Shown here piece after piece: positions 1 through 5,769 of a stretch of DNA of 5,956 bases. A program made the translations under genes and the position numbers. The stretch spans positions 1-5,956 of the forward strand of contig JABSQI010000117.1 of assembly GCA_013215905.1 (NCBI GenBank). The letters are read 5' to 3'. Positions within the stretch are counted from its first letter, which is position 1; each line of letters starts with the position of its first letter. The notes beneath the pieces were generated by a model that was not told where the DNA came from, did not search any database, and saw only the letters and a program-made list of their open reading frames with translations. The stretch comes from Legionellales bacterium (GTDB taxonomy: Bacteria > Pseudomonadota > Gammaproteobacteria > PIVX01).

Positions 1-1111
1 AAGGTAATCTAAAACCATGCTCAACTAGTGTCTCTTTTCTAGAACGATCTCCCTTATACATCCCTCCCAATTGAGGAATCATAACATGTGACTCATCTAT
101 TATAAGTAATGCATCATCTGGTAAATAATCCAAAAGTGTAGGGGGATGTTCTCCAGGATCTCTTTTAGATAAATGTCTGGAATAATTCTCAATCCCTGAA
201 CAATAACCAAGCTCTAAAATCATTTCAATATCATATCTAGTTCGTTGACTTAACCTTTGTTCTTCTAGCATTTTATTATTATCTCTTAATATTTTCAGTC
301 TATCCTGCAATTCAACTTTAATAGAATCTATAGCTTCTAATAATGTTTCTCTTGGAGTTACATAATGAGTTTTAGGATAAATTGTTACTCTAGGCAACTT
401 ATGCAACACTGCACCAGTCAAAGGGTCAAAAACTGTAATATTTTCTACTTCCTCATCGAATAATTCTATTCGTATAGCATCTTTATCGCTATCTGCTGGA
501 AAAATATCTATAATTTCTCCTCTTACTCTAAAAGTACCACGACTTAATTCAGCATCATTTCTTGAATATTGTAATTCAGCCAGTCTCTTCAAGATACTGC
601 GCTGATCAATAATATCTCCTCGGCTAACGTGCAATAACATCTTCATATATGAATCAGGATCTCCAAGCCCATATATTGCAGATACAGAAGCAACCACAAT
701 TACATCTCTTCTTTCGAATAGAGCTTTAGTAGCGGACAACCGCATCTGCTCAATATGTTCATTAATAGATGCGTCTTTTTCTATAAAAGTATCAGAAGCA
801 GGTACATACGCTTCAGGTTGATAATAATCATAATATGAGACAAAATACTCAACAGCATTTTTAGGAAAGAAATTTTTGAACTCGCCATACAATTGAGCAG
901 CCAAGGTTTTATTGGGAGCTAAAATAATTGCAGGCCTTTGTACAGTATTTAGAACATTAGCAATCGTAAATGTTTTCCCCGAACCAGTCACACCAAGCAA
1001 AGTTTGATTTAATATCCCACTTTTCAACCCTTCAGTTAACTGAGAAATTGCATTAATTTGATCTCCTGCTGGGGCGAATGAAGTAACAATCTCAAGCTTT
1101 TTTTCTGACAT
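1..1111 (-). CDS. uvrB: UvrABC system protein B, N-terminal part (runs off left edge)
   Basis: UvrB is the damage-verifying helicase-like subunit of nucleotide excision repair: UvrA loads it on damaged DNA, and it then recruits UvrC for incision. The first 370 codons are present. The Walker A motif GVTGSGKT is at residues 40-47, with Lys46 for ATP binding. The beta-hairpin segment with [12 protein letters not shown] is at about 93-104, and the Walker B/DESH box is at 339-342. The stretch [18 protein letters not shown] near the left edge is typical of UvrB. The [12 protein letters not shown] and [13 protein letters not shown] stretches look gammaproteobacterial. The ATG at 1111 is fixed by an in-frame TAA at 1127-1129, but no Shine-Dalgarno sequence is visible before it. 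The usual early AGDQP reads AGDQI here. About 300 C-terminal residues (the remaining helicase motifs and the UvrC-interacting domain) lie outside the window. The MepB-family gene ends 18 bp upstream, so the two may be co-transcribed. Confidence 0.97.
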   Translation of the reverse strand, partial: MSEKKLEIVTSFAPAGDQINAISQLTEGLKSGILNQTLLGVTGSGKTFTIANVLNTVQRPAIILAPNKTLAAQLYGEFKNFFPKNAVEYFVSYYDYYQPEAYVPASDTFIEKDASINEHIEQMRLSATKALFERRDVIVVASVSAIYGLGDPDSYMKMLLHVSRGDIIDQRSILKRLAELQYSRNDAELSRGTFRVRGEIIDIFPADSDKDAIRIELFDEEVENITVFDPLTGAVLHKLPRVTIYPKTHYVTPRETLLEAIDSIKVELQDRLKILRDNNKMLEEQRLSQRTRYDIEMILELGYCSGIENYSRHLSKRDPGEHPPTLLDYLPDDALLIIDESHVMIPQLGGMYKGDRSRKETLVEHGFRLP

Positions 1112-1129
1112 AAATAAATTATATTTTTA

Positions 1130-1666
1130 CTATATTTTATTAAATATAGTATCTTTCAAACATGCAGAATCCTCTGGATTCTGCCCAAATAAATAAAAAT
1201 TGTTAAGTTGCCATCTCTGAGTTTTTACTGCCTGAGCGGATTTTGTCTGAACCCAAGGTGGATAAACTCTGATAGCCCTTTTCCCTTCAAAATCATCAGT
1301 AGATATAATCTTATTATCAACCAAAATTTTCTTACTAAATATAAAATCTCCAGCACAATTCTTTCCTGTGGAACTAATAATTAAAAAGTCTATATCATCC
1401 CTAATATGCAAATGTTCTATTGGGCTTGTTTTTTTAGGTCTTTTCCATATAGTTACAAATTGTCCAACCTTAGTTGGAGTAGTTTTTGCGGTTCTAAATA
1501 CAATATTATAATCATTTAATTTAAATCTATAAGCGTCATAATCTTTTCCTTCCGCCTCACAACATATTGTATTTATATGCAACCCTGCTGGAGTATAAAT
1601 ATTTTGGAGAGAGTCTACGAGCCTATTAGGTAAATCAGCAATATTTACTTTACTATTAATTGACAT
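1130..1666 (-). CDS. MepB-family protein
   Basis: This 178-residue protein matches, from memory, the MepB family (Pfam MepB), named after the third gene of the Staphylococcus aureus mepRAB multidrug-efflux cluster. The family's biochemical role is not established, as far as I know. Visible family signatures are KTTPTKVGQFVTIWKR at residues 61-76, a hydrophobic DFLIIS core at about 93-98, DFIFSK at 107-112, RVYPPW at 133-138 and a KTQRWQ motif at 148-153. There is no signal peptide or membrane segment, so it should be cytoplasmic. It has a complete ATG start and TAG stop and an ordinary length for the family. No Shine-Dalgarno sequence precedes the ATG. It lies directly upstream of uvrB on the same strand, between uvrB and the divergent aminotransferase gene. 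No mepA-like efflux pump or mepR-like regulator is visible nearby, so the staphylococcal context gives no functional clue. Confidence 0.85.
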   Translation of the reverse strand: MSINSKVNIADLPNRLVDSLQNIYTPAGLHINTICCEAEGKDYDAYRFKLNDYNIVFRTAKTTPTKVGQFVTIWKRPKKTSPIEHLHIRDDIDFLIISSTGKNCAGDFIFSKKILVDNKIISTDDFEGKRAIRVYPPWVQTKSAQAVKTQRWQLNNFYLFGQNPEDSACLKDTIFNKI

Positions 1667-1864
1667 ATATATAAATTTTAAATAAAAGATTAAACTTTAA
1701 ATACTAAATTTAAATATTTTATCACTTTCTCCTAAATAAAAATACTTCTTCTAATTATAAAACACTATTAACTGCAGATATACTGTATTAATTTAAAATA
1801 GTCATCTATAATTACTTTATTTCAAAATATTGTTTATTCTCAATATCATAACCTGGGAGCGAAG
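1667..1864. promoter_or_regulatory. divergent AT-rich intergenic region between MepB-family gene and aatA
   Basis: This 198-bp spacer must hold the promoters for both divergent units. On the plus strand a perfect TATAAT lies at 1807-1812, but the hexamer 17 bp upstream (TGTATT) is a poor -35 box. On the minus strand another TATAAT reads across 1759-1754, also with a weak -35. The sequence is so AT-rich that such matches are expected by chance. I see no clear operator palindrome or riboswitch. Confidence 0.4.
1855..1859 (+). promoter_or_regulatory. ribosome binding site of aatA
   Basis: GGGAG lies 5 bases before the ATG at 1865 and decides the start. The second in-frame ATG (codon 4, at 1874) would be 14 bases away, which is too far. 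It is the only convincing Shine-Dalgarno sequence directly in front of a gene start in this window. Confidence 0.7.
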
Positions 1865-3052
1865 ATGGAAAATATGATTTCAAAAAAGGTGCAACAAATT
1901 AAACCTTCAGCTACATTTGCTATAGCAGCTAAGGCGAATAAACTTCGCAGTATGGGTAAAAACATTATCAGTTTAAGTCAGGGGGAGCCAGATTGCGATA
2001 CCCCTGAAGAAATTAAGCAACATGCAATCCAAGCAATTTCAGAGGGATTTACAAAATATACAGCAATAGATGGTATATTAGAGCTTAAAGAAGCAATTCA
2101 ACAAAAATTTATCAATGATAATAATCTAAACTATAACCTAGATCAGATAATAGTATCTACTGGGGCAAAACAAGCTATCTTTAATGCCTTATCGGCAATA
2201 TTAAATCCAGCAGACGAAGTTATCATCATTGCTCCATATTGGGTATCTTATCCAGAGATGATTAAATTGGCATCAGGAACCCCCAAAATAGTCCAAACTT
2301 CGATAAAGAATAATTTTAAACTTGCTCCAAAAGATTTAGAACAGGCTATAAATGACAAAACCCGATTAATTTTATTAAACAGTCCATCTAATCCATCAGG
2401 AATAAATTACTCTAAAGAAGATCTACAGGAAATTGGTAAAATATTAAATAAATATCCAAAGGTCATGATTCTTTCTGATGATATTTACGAGCACACAATT
2501 TGGGATGGATCATTCAATAATATAGCTACAGCATGCCCAGAGTTAATTGATAGAACAATCGTTATCAATGGTGTATCAAAAGCTTACTCAATGACAGGAT
2601 GGAGAATAGGGTATGCTGCAGGCCCAGCAGAACTGATTAAAGCTATGAAAATCGTTCAATCTCAAAGTACCTCTTGCCCAAATTCCATAGCTCAAAAAGC
2701 TGCTCTAGGGGCATTAAAATTACCAAACTCAATTATCAAAGAAATGGTGAGCAATTTTCAAAAACGGCATGACTGGCTTTATCCAGCCTTGCAAGAAATA
2801 CAAGGAATCGAGGTTATCCCCAGTCAAGGGACATTTTATAGCTTCCCCAACATCAGCACAATCTTAGAGAAATACAATTTCAAAGATGACGTTGAATTCT
2901 GCGACAGATTACTAGAAGAAGCTGATCTTGCCCTAGTACCTGGAACTGCTTTTGGTAATAATCAACACATTCGTATTTCATTTTGCATAGATGACAAAGT
3001 AATCAAAGAAGCTATACAAAGATTGCATTCTTTTATATCATCTCTTGACTGA
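1865..3052 (+). CDS. aatA: aspartate aminotransferase, class Ib (PLP-dependent)
   Basis: This cytoplasmic enzyme transfers the amino group between aspartate/oxaloacetate and glutamate/2-oxoglutarate, linking amino acid metabolism to the TCA cycle. The 395 residues are full length for fold-type I, class Ib enzymes (Thermus/Rickettsia/Legionella type). The PLP lysine is Lys239 in GVSKAYSMTGWRIGY. Arg247 follows in the phosphate-binding stretch. NSPSNPSG at 172-179 carries the conserved Asn176. SDDIYEH at 204-210 supplies Asp205 and Tyr208, which contact the cofactor ring. APYWVSYP at 123-130 carries the stacking Trp126, and Arg370 in HIRIS should bind the substrate carboxylate. The N-terminal loop reads SQGEPDCDTP where GAGEPDFDTP is more usual. 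The gene is divergent from the MepB/uvrB unit, and a tRNA-Asn gene starts 32 bp after its stop. Some class Ib enzymes also accept prephenate or other amino acids; exact specificity cannot be read from sequence. Confidence 0.95.
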   Translation: MENMISKKVQQIKPSATFAIAAKANKLRSMGKNIISLSQGEPDCDTPEEIKQHAIQAISEGFTKYTAIDGILELKEAIQQKFINDNNLNYNLDQIIVSTGAKQAIFNALSAILNPADEVIIIAPYWVSYPEMIKLASGTPKIVQTSIKNNFKLAPKDLEQAINDKTRLILLNSPSNPSGINYSKEDLQEIGKILNKYPKVMILSDDIYEHTIWDGSFNNIATACPELIDRTIVINGVSKAYSMTGWRIGYAAGPAELIKAMKIVQSQSTSCPNSIAQKAALGALKLPNSIIKEMVSNFQKRHDWLYPALQEIQGIEVIPSQGTFYSFPNISTILEKYNFKDDVEFCDRLLEEADLALVPGTAFGNNQHIRISFCIDDKVIKEAIQRLHSFISSLD

Positions 3053-3074
3053 TGCTAGACCATCAAGGTAGAAT
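3045..3074 (+). promoter_or_regulatory. probable promoter of tRNA-Asn
   Basis: TTGACT at 3045-3050 and TAGAAT at 3069-3074 are separated by 18 bp, close to the sigma-70 consensus. The -10 box ends 10 bp before the mature tRNA 5' end at 3085. The -35 box covers the last codons and the first base of the stop codon of aatA, so the tRNA can be transcribed on its own or by read-through. Promoter activity is inferred from sequence only. Confidence 0.5.
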
Positions 3075-3084
3075 TTCATCATAT

Positions 3085-3160
3085 TCCCCGGTAGCTCAGT
3101 CGGTAGAGCGGGTGACTGTTAATCATTAGGTCGGCGGTTCGAGCCCGTCCCGGGGAGCCA
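3085..3160 (+). tRNA. tRNA-Asn (anticodon GUU)
   Basis: This is a full 76-base cloverleaf with the CCA end encoded. The acceptor arms 3085-3091 (TCCCCGG) and 3150-3156 (CCGGGGA) pair perfectly. The D arm contains GCTCAGTCGGTAGAGC. The anticodon GTT is at 3118-3120 in the loop CTGTTAA. The five-base variable region is followed by a T arm with loop TTCGAGC at 3138-3144. Discriminator G3157 and CCA 3158-3160 complete it. The anticodon stem uses two G-U pairs at its outer end and the T stem one; this is tolerable but weaker than in the E. coli counterpart. It reads AAC/AAU codons. Confidence 0.96.
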
Positions 3161-3247
3161 TATAATTCAAGGGGCAGTACAGGGAGAGGTTTTTAATTAA
3201 ATTATAATTAAGAATATTGGTGTCTATTTAATTAATACAACAAGAAG

Positions 3248-3769
3248 ATGAGGAAGATCGCCCTAAAAAATTTATTTATTTTATCCTTAACAATAATTAT
3301 ATCCAATTATACATATTCGGCTAAACATCAAGTTTATTTAAGTCAGTCATTAATTGATGCCGATTCATTTCTTTTAACTAATTATTCATTAGAATTTTAT
3401 ATCAGTGGAAATATACAAAAAACCGTAATATTTGCCCCAAAGATAGAACTGGGTAAAAATACAATCAAAAATGTAAAAAAGGGAATAGACGTCCAAGCAG
3501 TAACTCAAGGAGAAATACAAATGATTGCTGTAGAAAATATCTTATTACTCGACGCTAAAAGTAAAGGATCATACCATAAACTTCTAGAAGCAGTTCAAAC
3601 AATAATTCCATTAAGGAAGCTATATAATTATAAGAATACTAAAACCGCTAGGAGTAGTATTGGATTGATGAAAGAAATAATAACTAAAGCTAATAAAGCA
3701 GGAGCTCATCATGTTATATTTCCAATACAGTTTAATGATAAGCTATATGATCAAATTATAGAAAAGTAA
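3248..3769 (+). CDS. hypothetical secreted protein
   Basis: I do not recognise this 173-residue protein. It opens with a good Sec signal peptide: positive MRKIALKN, a hydrophobic core from about residue 9 to 19, and a probable cut after TYSA near residue 25. That leaves a mature periplasmic or secreted protein of about 148 residues. The mature part has no cysteine and no further membrane segment. It is lysine-rich and looks mixed alpha/beta, with beta-like strands (SLEFYISG, TVIFAPK) in the first half and helix-like stretches with AGAHHVIFP near the end. The ATG at 3248 is the only reasonable start because an in-frame TAA lies at 3233-3235. The preceding AAGAAG is at best a weak ribosome binding site. 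The gene follows the tRNA-Asn gene and converges with the GIY-YIG gene 69 bp downstream. A signal peptide this clear makes a spurious ORF unlikely, but function is open. Confidence 0.75.
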   Translation: MRKIALKNLFILSLTIIISNYTYSAKHQVYLSQSLIDADSFLLTNYSLEFYISGNIQKTVIFAPKIELGKNTIKNVKKGIDVQAVTQGEIQMIAVENILLLDAKSKGSYHKLLEAVQTIIPLRKLYNYKNTKTARSSIGLMKEIITKANKAGAHHVIFPIQFNDKLYDQIIEK

Positions 3770-3838
3770 TTGTGTTGTTATTTAAATCAGCAAATAAGTG
3801 ATATATTAAATTTTCTCACAAGCAAATTTAACTATATA

Positions 3839-4138
3839 TTAATTGGCCTCTGCTAAAATATTATTTTTTAAAATTTGAAATAATTCTGGGGTATTAATAA
3901 GTTGTAGTTTCTGAGATTTAGTTAGACCTTTAATAGCTCTTTCTAATCTCAAAACTATTGATAAATTATTATGTATAGACCAACTTGCCACTAATTTTTT
4001 TGGGGGAAAACTCCTGGTATATTTACATGCTGCAGTCCCTTTTAAATGTTCTCTAAAACGTCTATCTAGATCGGTGGTATACCCTGTATAAAAACTACCA
4101 TTTGAACATTCAATAATATATATAAAGTAATTTTTCAT
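3839..4138 (-). CDS. GIY-YIG nuclease-domain protein (UPF0213/YhbQ family)
   Basis: This 99-residue single-domain protein belongs to the small stand-alone GIY-YIG proteins typified by E. coli YhbQ. The signature is divergent, as usual for this family: YIIECSNGSFYTGYT at residues 7-21. DLDRRFREH at 23-31 carries the catalytic-type arginine (Arg27 by family alignment from memory). LRLERAIKGLTKSQK at 63-77 carries the metal-binding glutamate Glu66. The key residues are therefore present and nuclease activity is possible. Biological roles of this subfamily are poorly defined; DNA repair or processing is an inference. Length matches the family. The ATG at 4138 has no visible Shine-Dalgarno sequence. 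The lipoprotein gene ends 23 bp upstream on the same strand, so the two may share a transcript, although their functions are not obviously linked. Confidence 0.92.
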   Translation of the reverse strand: MKNYFIYIIECSNGSFYTGYTTDLDRRFREHLKGTAACKYTRSFPPKKLVASWSIHNNLSIVLRLERAIKGLTKSQKLQLINTPELFQILKNNILAEAN

Positions 4139-4161
4139 CTATTTTTATTAGTAAATTACCA

Positions 4162-4554
4162 CTAAGATTTTTTGTTAATTTGGCATTTGTAAGCATTGCC
4201 TATAAGTACAGTACTTGTTTGACTAGATGAGCCACCATACTCACCTGATGAACCAGTCTGAGCTGCTCTATTTGTTAAAAGATAAATTGTATCAGCTCCT
4301 AGCTTAGATGCATTGTTACGCAGATCATTCATAGCACCCTGTTCAAGGTTGGCATTGCTGGTCCACATTCCAGTAAAGAAGTTTCCCTGACTACCACGAA
4401 CCTGACCCAAATACTTACAATTTTTAGGTTTTTCTGATACAACCTCGATCTGATCAGACTCTTGATATAAATCAATGGCTGAACAACCACCAAACAATAC
4501 AAATAGTGAGTAAATCATTACATATTTTAGTCTGGCAAATTGCATACAATTCAT
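4162..4554 (-). CDS. DUF4156 (YjeI-like) lipoprotein
   Basis: This 130-residue predicted lipoprotein has an N-terminal hydrophobic stretch (about residues 11-22) ending in LFGGC, with Cys24 as the lipidated residue. The lipobox is slightly unusual, with Phe at -3 and Gly at -2 and -1. The mature part resembles DUF4156/YjeI proteins. NCKYLGQVRG is at 45-54, GAMNDLRNNASKLGADTIYLL at 73-93 with the family's typical NDLRN helix, and a closing IGNAYKC ends at Cys124. Cys46 and Cys124 could form a disulfide. A Ser/Gly-rich loop fills about 101-115. The NDLRN...GA pattern recalls RcsF, but a stress-sensing role is not shown. Alternative starts at codons 4 (4545) and 13 (4518) exist. Codon 13 would leave a very short signal peptide, so codon 1 or 4 is preferred. 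No ribosome binding site is evident. Confidence 0.87.
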   Translation of the reverse strand: MNCMQFARLKYVMIYSLFVLFGGCSAIDLYQESDQIEVVSEKPKNCKYLGQVRGSQGNFFTGMWTSNANLEQGAMNDLRNNASKLGADTIYLLTNRAAQTGSSGEYGGSSSQTSTVLIGNAYKCQINKKS

Positions 4555-4669
4555 TTGATAATAAATTTAACTTAGATTTTAACTTTATATTCTACTTAAA
4601 AGTATAATTTTTGTAAATTTATTTTAAATCTTGGAAATTAATGATAATGCTGAATAATTAAAGATATAG

Positions 4670-4689
4670 TTGATCATTTATCTGATCAA
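4670..4689. repeat. perfect 7-bp inverted repeat (hairpin) between two minus-strand genes
   Basis: TTGATCA at 4670-4676 and TGATCAA at 4683-4689 are perfect inverted arms around a 6-base loop, and a G-T and an A-T pair could extend them. The hairpin lies 23 bp past the stop of the effector-like gene on the minus strand and about 115 bp before the lipoprotein start. It is AT-rich and has no U-run behind it on either strand. It is therefore a poor intrinsic terminator; transcript-end stabilisation or a protein-binding site are alternatives. Confidence 0.4.
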
Positions 4690-4711
4690 TTCTAGTTATT
4701 ATCGTTACCTA

Positions 4712-5722
4712 TTAATGTATATCTTTCTTCTTTTTGATATCGAATTTCACGTTCTCCATATTAATACCATGTTGTCGTAAATGTTCTACTCCAATCATAA
4801 ACTGTTTTCTGGACGGTTTATAATGCCCGCTATTATTAGTTATTTCTGTAATTTGTCCATTAGAATCTATACTTAGTGTTCCTGCAGCTACTACTGGAGC
4901 TGAGCTATTCATAGAACAGTGAAAAAATAATTTTGGTTCTCTCCAATGATTGAAAATGGATAATTCTCCATATTGATTTAATGTATAGGCAGCATTATTT
5001 GTACGTCCTTTAGCTGTCATATCCTTAGTTGAAAAAATCGCATATCTAGATTTTACTTCATGATTTTCATTATATAACCAATCAGCTGCCCTAATAAAAC
5101 GCTGCAAAGAAACTCTTTGCTGAAGTTTTCCATCTATGGCCAATACTCTATATTCAGCTCTTTGTTTTTCATTAAGTTGTAAAGCTCCATCTGAACCATC
5201 TCTTGGGTACCTGATATCAACATACGAACTTTGTCCTCTTTTTACTAATAATGCTTTCTTAGCAATACCTCTGAACTTACCAATAATTCTTGATGGAGCA
5301 AAATGAGGATGAATACGCACTCCCAAATTAACATTTTTACCAGGTATATATTCAGGATCTACAGTTTTTGCTCTTTTACGCATATAAATAAAATAATCTA
5401 TTATTTTTTGATTATTGCTATCAAATATTTGCTCAATATTCTTTTGGGTATATTTGATAATCCCCTCATATCTATCTTTTTTATAAGAATCTATAGATAT
5501 CTTGTTAAAATTTTCTTTTGCTAGTTCATTTATTTCAACTGCTAGATCTAATTCTTCCGCTAGAGTTAGGTCATTACTAATATATTGACTAAGTAACTCT
5601 TCCATTTTATCAACGGGTTTCAATATTCCCTTTGCTACCAAATTTAATCTGCTAGGTCTATTAAGTAAGTGATGATTAAGTTTTTTTATGGAGGTTTGAG
5701 ACCCCACTCCGTTCGAAAACAC
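4712..5722 (-). CDS. effector-like protein with C-terminal SGHYKP domain; 3' fragment of a split gene
   Basis: An open frame of 336 codons, but probably only the C-terminal part of a longer gene. The frame opens inside an inserted sequence at a GTG (5722), whose first 10 or so codons are not native. Native sequence begins with IKKLNHH at about residue 12, and the first ATG is codon 40 (5605). Residues 40-130 look helical and charged. The C-terminal part reads AAYTLNQYGELSIFNHW (244-260), then FHCSMNSSAPVVAAGTLSI (267-285) and NNSGHYKPS (296-304). This arrangement, a small hydrophobic/beta unit ending in SGHYKP or SGHYRP, recurs from memory at the C-terminus of large Legionella-type effectors and other host-directed proteins. 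I know no enzymatic activity for it. There is no signal peptide or membrane segment. No Shine-Dalgarno sequence precedes the GTG, so the fragment may not be translated. The family assignment is inference. Confidence 0.7.
   Translation of the reverse strand: MFSNGVGSQTSIKKLNHHLLNRPSRLNLVAKGILKPVDKMEELLSQYISNDLTLAEELDLAVEINELAKENFNKISIDSYKKDRYEGIIKYTQKNIEQIFDSNNQKIIDYFIYMRKRAKTVDPEYIPGKNVNLGVRIHPHFAPSRIIGKFRGIAKKALLVKRGQSSYVDIRYPRDGSDGALQLNEKQRAEYRVLAIDGKLQQRVSLQRFIRAADWLYNENHEVKSRYAIFSTKDMTAKGRTNNAAYTLNQYGELSIFNHWREPKLFFHCSMNSSAPVVAAGTLSIDSNGQITEITNNSGHYKPSRKQFMIGVEHLRQHGINMENVKFDIKKKKDIH
5673..5689. repeat. 17-bp direct repeat, copy 1 (left flank of insert)
   Basis: TGATTAAGTTTTTTTAT is identical to the sequence at 5770-5786. 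On the minus strand it encodes IKKLNH in the frame of the downstream gene fragment. It is the likely target-site duplication of the 80-bp insert. Confidence 0.85.
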
Positions 5723-5769
5723 AACAAGAATCTTTTTCGCGATTTTCTAGACATGCGAACTAAAAAGTG
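5690..5769. mobile_element. 80-bp insert of unknown type splitting the effector-like gene
   Basis: This stretch is bounded by two perfect 17-bp direct repeats, and its removal with one repeat (97 bp) restores the host gene's frame. I count 34 G/C of 80 (about 43%), clearly richer than the flanks. The ends (GGAGGTTTGAGACC on the left, GCGAACTAAAAAGTG on the right) are not inverted repeats of each other. Only a short internal pair, GTTCG 5711-5715 and CGAAC 5756-5760, is seen. On the plus strand it lies in an open frame of 34 codons (5672-5776) containing GGLRPHSVRKHNKNLFRDF. I cannot tell whether this is a real peptide or chance. It could be a miniature or dispersed repeat, an excision scar of a larger element, or a captured DNA fragment. 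No transposase is present. Confidence 0.6.

Noticed and set aside
3161..3195. Possible terminator of tRNA-Asn near the T-run at 3190-3194
   Set aside because: No GC-rich inverted repeat precedes the T-run, so an intrinsic terminator is not supported.
3203..3208. TATAAT upstream of the secreted-protein gene as a promoter
   Set aside because: No acceptable -35 box at the right spacing, and the flanks are so AT-rich that this hexamer is expected by chance.
5303..5524. Plus-strand open frame of 73 codons rich in Ile, Tyr and Phe
   Set aside because: It lies wholly inside the effector-like gene on the other strand. Its composition is what the antisense of lysine/asparagine-rich coding gives, and it has no ribosome binding site.
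5681..5687. Seven-T run as an ordinary slippage frameshift explaining the broken frame
   Set aside because: The break is explained fully by the 97-bp insertion flanked by a 17-bp duplication; both copies keep seven T residues, so slippage is not needed.
5707..5720. GTTCGAAA in the insert as a remnant of a tRNA T arm or an attachment site
   Set aside because: Only a handful of bases match; no cloverleaf or extended identity with the tRNA-Asn 3' end is present.
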